64,000 nucleotides of DNA from JAKVBK01 sp022447275 (GTDB lineage: Bacteria > Pseudomonadota > Alphaproteobacteria > Rhodobacterales > Rhodobacteraceae): assembly GCA_047125605.1 (NCBI GenBank), contig CP138932.1, positions 434,001-498,000 of the forward strand, written 5' to 3'. The translations under genes were made by a program, and so were the position numbers. Below are positions 61,435 through 64,000 of the stretch, in pieces. The notes under the pieces are model-generated. The model made no database searches and was not told where the DNA came from. It saw nothing but the letters and a program-made list of their open reading frames with translations. Position 1 is the first letter of the stretch; every line of letters starts with the position of its first letter.

Positions 61435-62436
61435 TTAGCCTCCTGTCAATGCCGCCTCGATTGCAACGGGTTGTCCGCTGCGCAAAGAAATGTTGGCGGC
61501 CTCCGCAAGGGCCAGCGCATGGACACCATCCTGCACCGTTGCCGGGACGGATTTTCCTTCGACAACTGCATCCACGAAAGCCGTCCATTCAATCCCGTAG
61601 GCGGTCATGTATCGCTCGAGGAAAAAATGCACTGGTTTGGCGGCCTGAATGCCGGCGGCTGTCGATTTGACGAGCCTGCTCTCCAACTCGTTCTCCACGG
61701 ACAAAGCCCCCTTGGAGCCTAAAATCTCGACCCGCTGGTCATAGCCGTAGGGAGCCTGACGAGAGTTTCGGATCGTGGCAAGGCGCCCATCGGCATAAGA
61801 AAGCGTAACAACCGCAGTATCGATGTCGCCCGCCGCCCCAATTTCTGGGTCAATGAGGCAGGCGCCGTGGGCCATTACAGAGTTGGGCATGCCAAAAAGA
61901 AACGCTGCCATATCGAAATCGTGGATCATCATGTCGCGATAGAGGCCGCCGGAAACCGCGATGTAGTCCAGCGGCGGCGGGGCCGGGTCATAGGACGTGA
62001 TGGCCAGCAGCGTCCCTTTGCCGATCTCGCCTGCATCCAAAGCCGTTTTCAGGGCTGAGAAGTTTGGATCAAAGCGGCGGTTAAACCCCATCATGACTGG
62101 CCTGTCATGATGCTGTGTCGTGCGCAGAATTTGGTGGGCGCGCGCAAGATCCAGATCGATTGGCTTCTCACAGAAAATCGCCTTGCCCGCGGCAACACCC
62201 GCTTCGATCAGATCGGAATGGGTGTTGGTGGAAGACGCGATCAGGATTGCGTCGATCTCTGGGTTGGAGAGGATCGCATCCGGTGTCGTGCTCTCGATCC
62301 CATAGTTGCGGGCCAAGTCATCAGCCGCCTGTGCAATCACATCGGTCACAGCCACGAGGGAAGAGCGCGGATCGCGCTTGATGGATGCTGCATGGACTTT
62401 GCCGATGCGGCCTGCGCCAAAAAGAGCAACTTTCAC
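61435..62436 (-). CDS. Gfo/Idh/MocA oxidoreductase, inositol 2-dehydrogenase-like
   Basis: About 333 residues from a GTG start at 62436 (VKVALFGAGRIGKVHAASI), with GGGAGG nine bases upstream. NAD(P)-binding Rossmann fold with GAGRIGKVHA, the catalytic-lysine motif CEKPIDLDLARAH, and the C-terminal Gfo/Idh fold with YRDMMIHDFDMAAFLFGMP. The arrangement matches IolG-type myo-inositol 2-dehydrogenases, but sugar or polyol specificity cannot be proved. A LacI-type operator lies 43 bp upstream of the start. Confidence 0.85.
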   Translation of the reverse strand: MKVALFGAGRIGKVHAASIKRDPRSSLVAVTDVIAQAADDLARNYGIESTTPDAILSNPEIDAILIASSTNTHSDLIEAGVAAGKAIFCEKPIDLDLARAHQILRTTQHHDRPVMMGFNRRFDPNFSALKTALDAGEIGKGTLLAITSYDPAPPPLDYIAVSGGLYRDMMIHDFDMAAFLFGMPNSVMAHGACLIDPEIGAAGDIDTAVVTLSYADGRLATIRNSRQAPYGYDQRVEILGSKGALSVENELESRLVKSTAAGIQAAKPVHFFLERYMTAYGIEWTAFVDAVVEGKSVPATVQDGVHALALAEAANISLRSGQPVAIEAALTGG

Positions 62437-62478
62437 CGTCTTGATCCTCCCTACAGTCACTGGCTGTGTAAGTGTTTA

Positions 62479-62492
62479 TGCAACCGGTTGCA
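62479..62492. promoter_or_regulatory. LacI-family operator palindrome upstream of the dehydrogenase
   Basis: TGCAACCGGTTGCA is a perfect 14-bp palindrome centred on CCGG. The shape TGCAA-CCGG-TTGCA fits operators of LacI-family sugar regulators. It lies immediately upstream of the inositol dehydrogenase-like gene, where it could overlap the promoter. No LacI gene is in the window. Confidence 0.7.
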
Positions 62493-62596
62493 AAGAGAAA
62501 CCACGGCGATCCAATAGCCGAGGCGTTTGGAATTATGCTCCCGGTATGCGCATTGTGGGATGCTGCCCTAATGTCTGATGCGCAGACCAGTAAGCT

Positions 62597-63001
62597 CTAT
62601 TCTGGCTTTGCAATCTCTTCGGTCGGGCCGCCCTGATCTGCCCATGTTGAGAAACCCTCTCTGAGATGTGCAGCCTCAAAGCCCATGTCCTGCAAGGTCG
62701 CTACAGTGAGCGCCGATCGCCATCCTGAAGCGCAGTGGAAGACGTATTTCTTTCCGACCTGAGCAAAGACTTCCTTGTGATAGGGGCTGTCTGGATCAAC
62801 CCAAAACTCGATCATGCCGCGAGGGGCGTGGATTGATCCGGGAATGGCGCCGCTCCGCTGACGTTCGCGAATGTCGCGAATATCTACGACCACTAGATCA
62901 GGGTCATCCAGCATCGCGATCAGGTCGGGCGTTTCCACCTCTTCGATACGTGCGCGCGCCTCTGCAACCATCTGGGCGGCGGTGATTTTCAAAGGGGTCA
63001 T
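62597..63001 (-). CDS. Single-domain rhodanese
   Basis: A 134-residue rhodanese-fold sulfurtransferase. The active-site loop cysteine is in YVFHCASGWRSALTV, preceded by the conserved VVDIRDIRERQRSGAIPGS. It would move sulfane sulfur, for example from thiosulfate to cyanide or a protein acceptor. It has no signal peptide. Confidence 0.9.
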   Translation of the reverse strand: MTPLKITAAQMVAEARARIEEVETPDLIAMLDDPDLVVVDIRDIRERQRSGAIPGSIHAPRGMIEFWVDPDSPYHKEVFAQVGKKYVFHCASGWRSALTVATLQDMGFEAAHLREGFSTWADQGGPTEEIAKPE

Positions 63002-63198
63002 CTGGCTCTCCTGCGCTTATGCCTATTTTGGGCAGCGCGATGGTGCCTCGTCATGGAAAGAGTGGCAATGGGTCTTTCGGGAGGGCGCAAAACGGATGGG
63101 GCAGCGCGCTGGCGTATGGCCTTTTGCAGTGGTGTGGTGTTGAAGTGTCAGCATCGAGTAAAGGCGAATGCCTCAACGCATGACAGGAAGGAACGGGC

Positions 63199-63942
63199 AT
63201 GTCTGACAAACCCATTGCGATGATTACCGGAGGCGCCCAAGGCATCGGATATGCCTGCGCCAAGGCTCTGGCCGATGACGGCCACAAAGTGGTGTTGGTG
63301 GATGCAAAGCCAGCGGTGACTGAGGCGGCCGAAACCCTGGGCGGCGCCGGCTATGTCTGTGATCTGTCAAAGCCCGAGGCGGTGCTCGCTCTGTTTGATC
63401 AGATCGAGGCGGAGCATGGCGTTGTCGCCAAGCTGGTCAACAACGCAGGGATCGCATTGCCGGGCAATTTCCTAGACTATGATCTGGCGGATTTTGACGC
63501 TGTTCTGGCGATCAATTTGCGCGCTGTGTTCGTGGCGATCCAGCGCGCGGGCAGGGCGATGGTGGCGGCGGGCATCAAGGGCGCGATCGTCAATATGTCG
63601 TCGGTGAATGCCAAGCTGGCGATCCCGGCCATTCCTGCCTACTGCGCCTCCAAGGGGGGCGTGTCGCAGATTACCAAAGTGGCTGCTCTGGCGCTCGCGG
63701 AACATGGGATCCGGGTCAATGCCGTAGGCCCTGGGTCCATCGATACTGAGATGATGGCCGGTGTGAATGCCAACCCGGAGGCCTTCAAAATCGCCATGTC
63801 CCGCACGCCTTTGGGCCGTGTTGGTACGCCGCGCGAAATCGCCGACATCGTTGCTTTCCTGTGCTCGGATAAAGCCAGCTATGTCACGGGCGAAACCATC
63901 TATGCTGACGGTGGCCGCTTGGGGTTGAATTACACAGTTTAA
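63199..63942 (+). CDS. Short-chain dehydrogenase/reductase (FabG-like)
   Basis: A 247-residue classical SDR. Cofactor motif TGGAQGIGYACAKALADDG, NNAG at about residues 85-88, and catalytic Ser-Tyr-Lys in VNMSSVNAK and PAYCASKGG. The NAD(P)-dependent dehydrogenase has the C-terminal PGSIDTEMM and YVTGETIYADGGR motifs. The substrate (sugar alcohol, keto acid or acyl-ACP) is unknown; polyol metabolism is possible given the inositol dehydrogenase-like gene nearby. It is divergent from the rhodanese gene. Confidence 0.92.
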   Translation: MSDKPIAMITGGAQGIGYACAKALADDGHKVVLVDAKPAVTEAAETLGGAGYVCDLSKPEAVLALFDQIEAEHGVVAKLVNNAGIALPGNFLDYDLADFDAVLAINLRAVFVAIQRAGRAMVAAGIKGAIVNMSSVNAKLAIPAIPAYCASKGGVSQITKVAALALAEHGIRVNAVGPGSIDTEMMAGVNANPEAFKIAMSRTPLGRVGTPREIADIVAFLCSDKASYVTGETIYADGGRLGLNYTV

Positions 63943-64000
63943 GGCGCAAGCGGTGGCGCGACCGCCTGCACACTTGGGGCGCTTCAGATGCGTCTCGCCG

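Noticed and set aside
47663..64000. CRISPR array or a second tRNA-Thr attachment repeat
   Set aside because: No repeated spacers of CRISPR type, and no second copy of the tRNA-Thr 3' end, were seen in the window.

Overview
The window looks like a chromosomal segment of a marine alphaproteobacterium of the Roseobacter group (Rhodobacterales). Supporting this are the GC-rich codon use, the dnaG-rpoD pair, heterotetrameric sarcosine oxidase (soxBDAG), the cobS/cobT aerobic cobaltochelatase genes, a Hint/RTX secreted protein, orphan Tad-type pilus genes and many alphaproteobacterial housekeeping families. Assignments rest on reading the translations and motifs; no database search was possible.

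Layout. 1-2.2 kb: the end of a membrane protein, then a LysR regulator overlapping a TSUP anion permease. 2.2-8.75 kb (minus): a tight seven-gene run of succinate dehydrogenase-like subunits (iron-sulfur, two membrane anchors, flavoprotein), a two-subunit class I fumarase/tartrate dehydratase-like enzyme and a thiamine diphosphate enzyme. This looks like a catabolic module that oxidises, hydrates and then cleaves or decarboxylates a succinate-like compound. One anchor gene is split by an apparent one-base frameshift. 9-12.2 kb: katG and divergent oxyR. 12.3-12.6 kb: a decayed HlyD-type adaptor tail beside tRNA-Gly. 12.9-16.6 kb: YigZ-like protein, HCCA isomerase-like protein, pepF and small membrane proteins. 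16.7-19.6 kb: three Tad-type (TadE/TadG-like) genes. 19.9-27.3 kb: glutamate dehydrogenase, a zinc-ribbon-like protein, an orphan VPLPA-CTERM tail and soxBDAG.

27.4-36.2 kb is largely housekeeping: dnaG, rpoD with its terminator, a HlyU-like protein, rmuC, a YjbQ-family protein, nrdR and ribD. 36.3-45.5 kb holds a D-lactate dehydrogenase-like flavoprotein, a ClC antiporter, DUF427, an X-Pro aminopeptidase, cobT and cobS. 45.9-47.4 kb has two unrecognised proteins. 47.6-50 kb is a scar: tRNA-Thr, an integrase cut off by an IS3-family remnant, a quinone oxidoreductase and decayed DNA.

50.1-57.1 kb is the second notable system, apparently a zinc-starvation locus. A strong Zur-box palindrome lies between zur and a divergent operon. 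On one side are zur, a canonical COG0523 metallochaperone GTPase, a WD40 protein and a second COG0523 protein whose CxCC metal motif is replaced by SxSS. On the other side are a DUF1636 protein and a complete FecBCD/BtuFCD-type ABC importer. Together they suggest Zur-controlled uptake of a chelated metal coupled to metal allocation.

57.1-60.2 kb: an AT-richer spacer and a large RTX/Hint secreted protein, followed by a phosphotransferase-fold protein. 61.4-64 kb: an inositol dehydrogenase-like gene with a perfect LacI-type operator upstream, a rhodanese-domain protein and a short-chain dehydrogenase.
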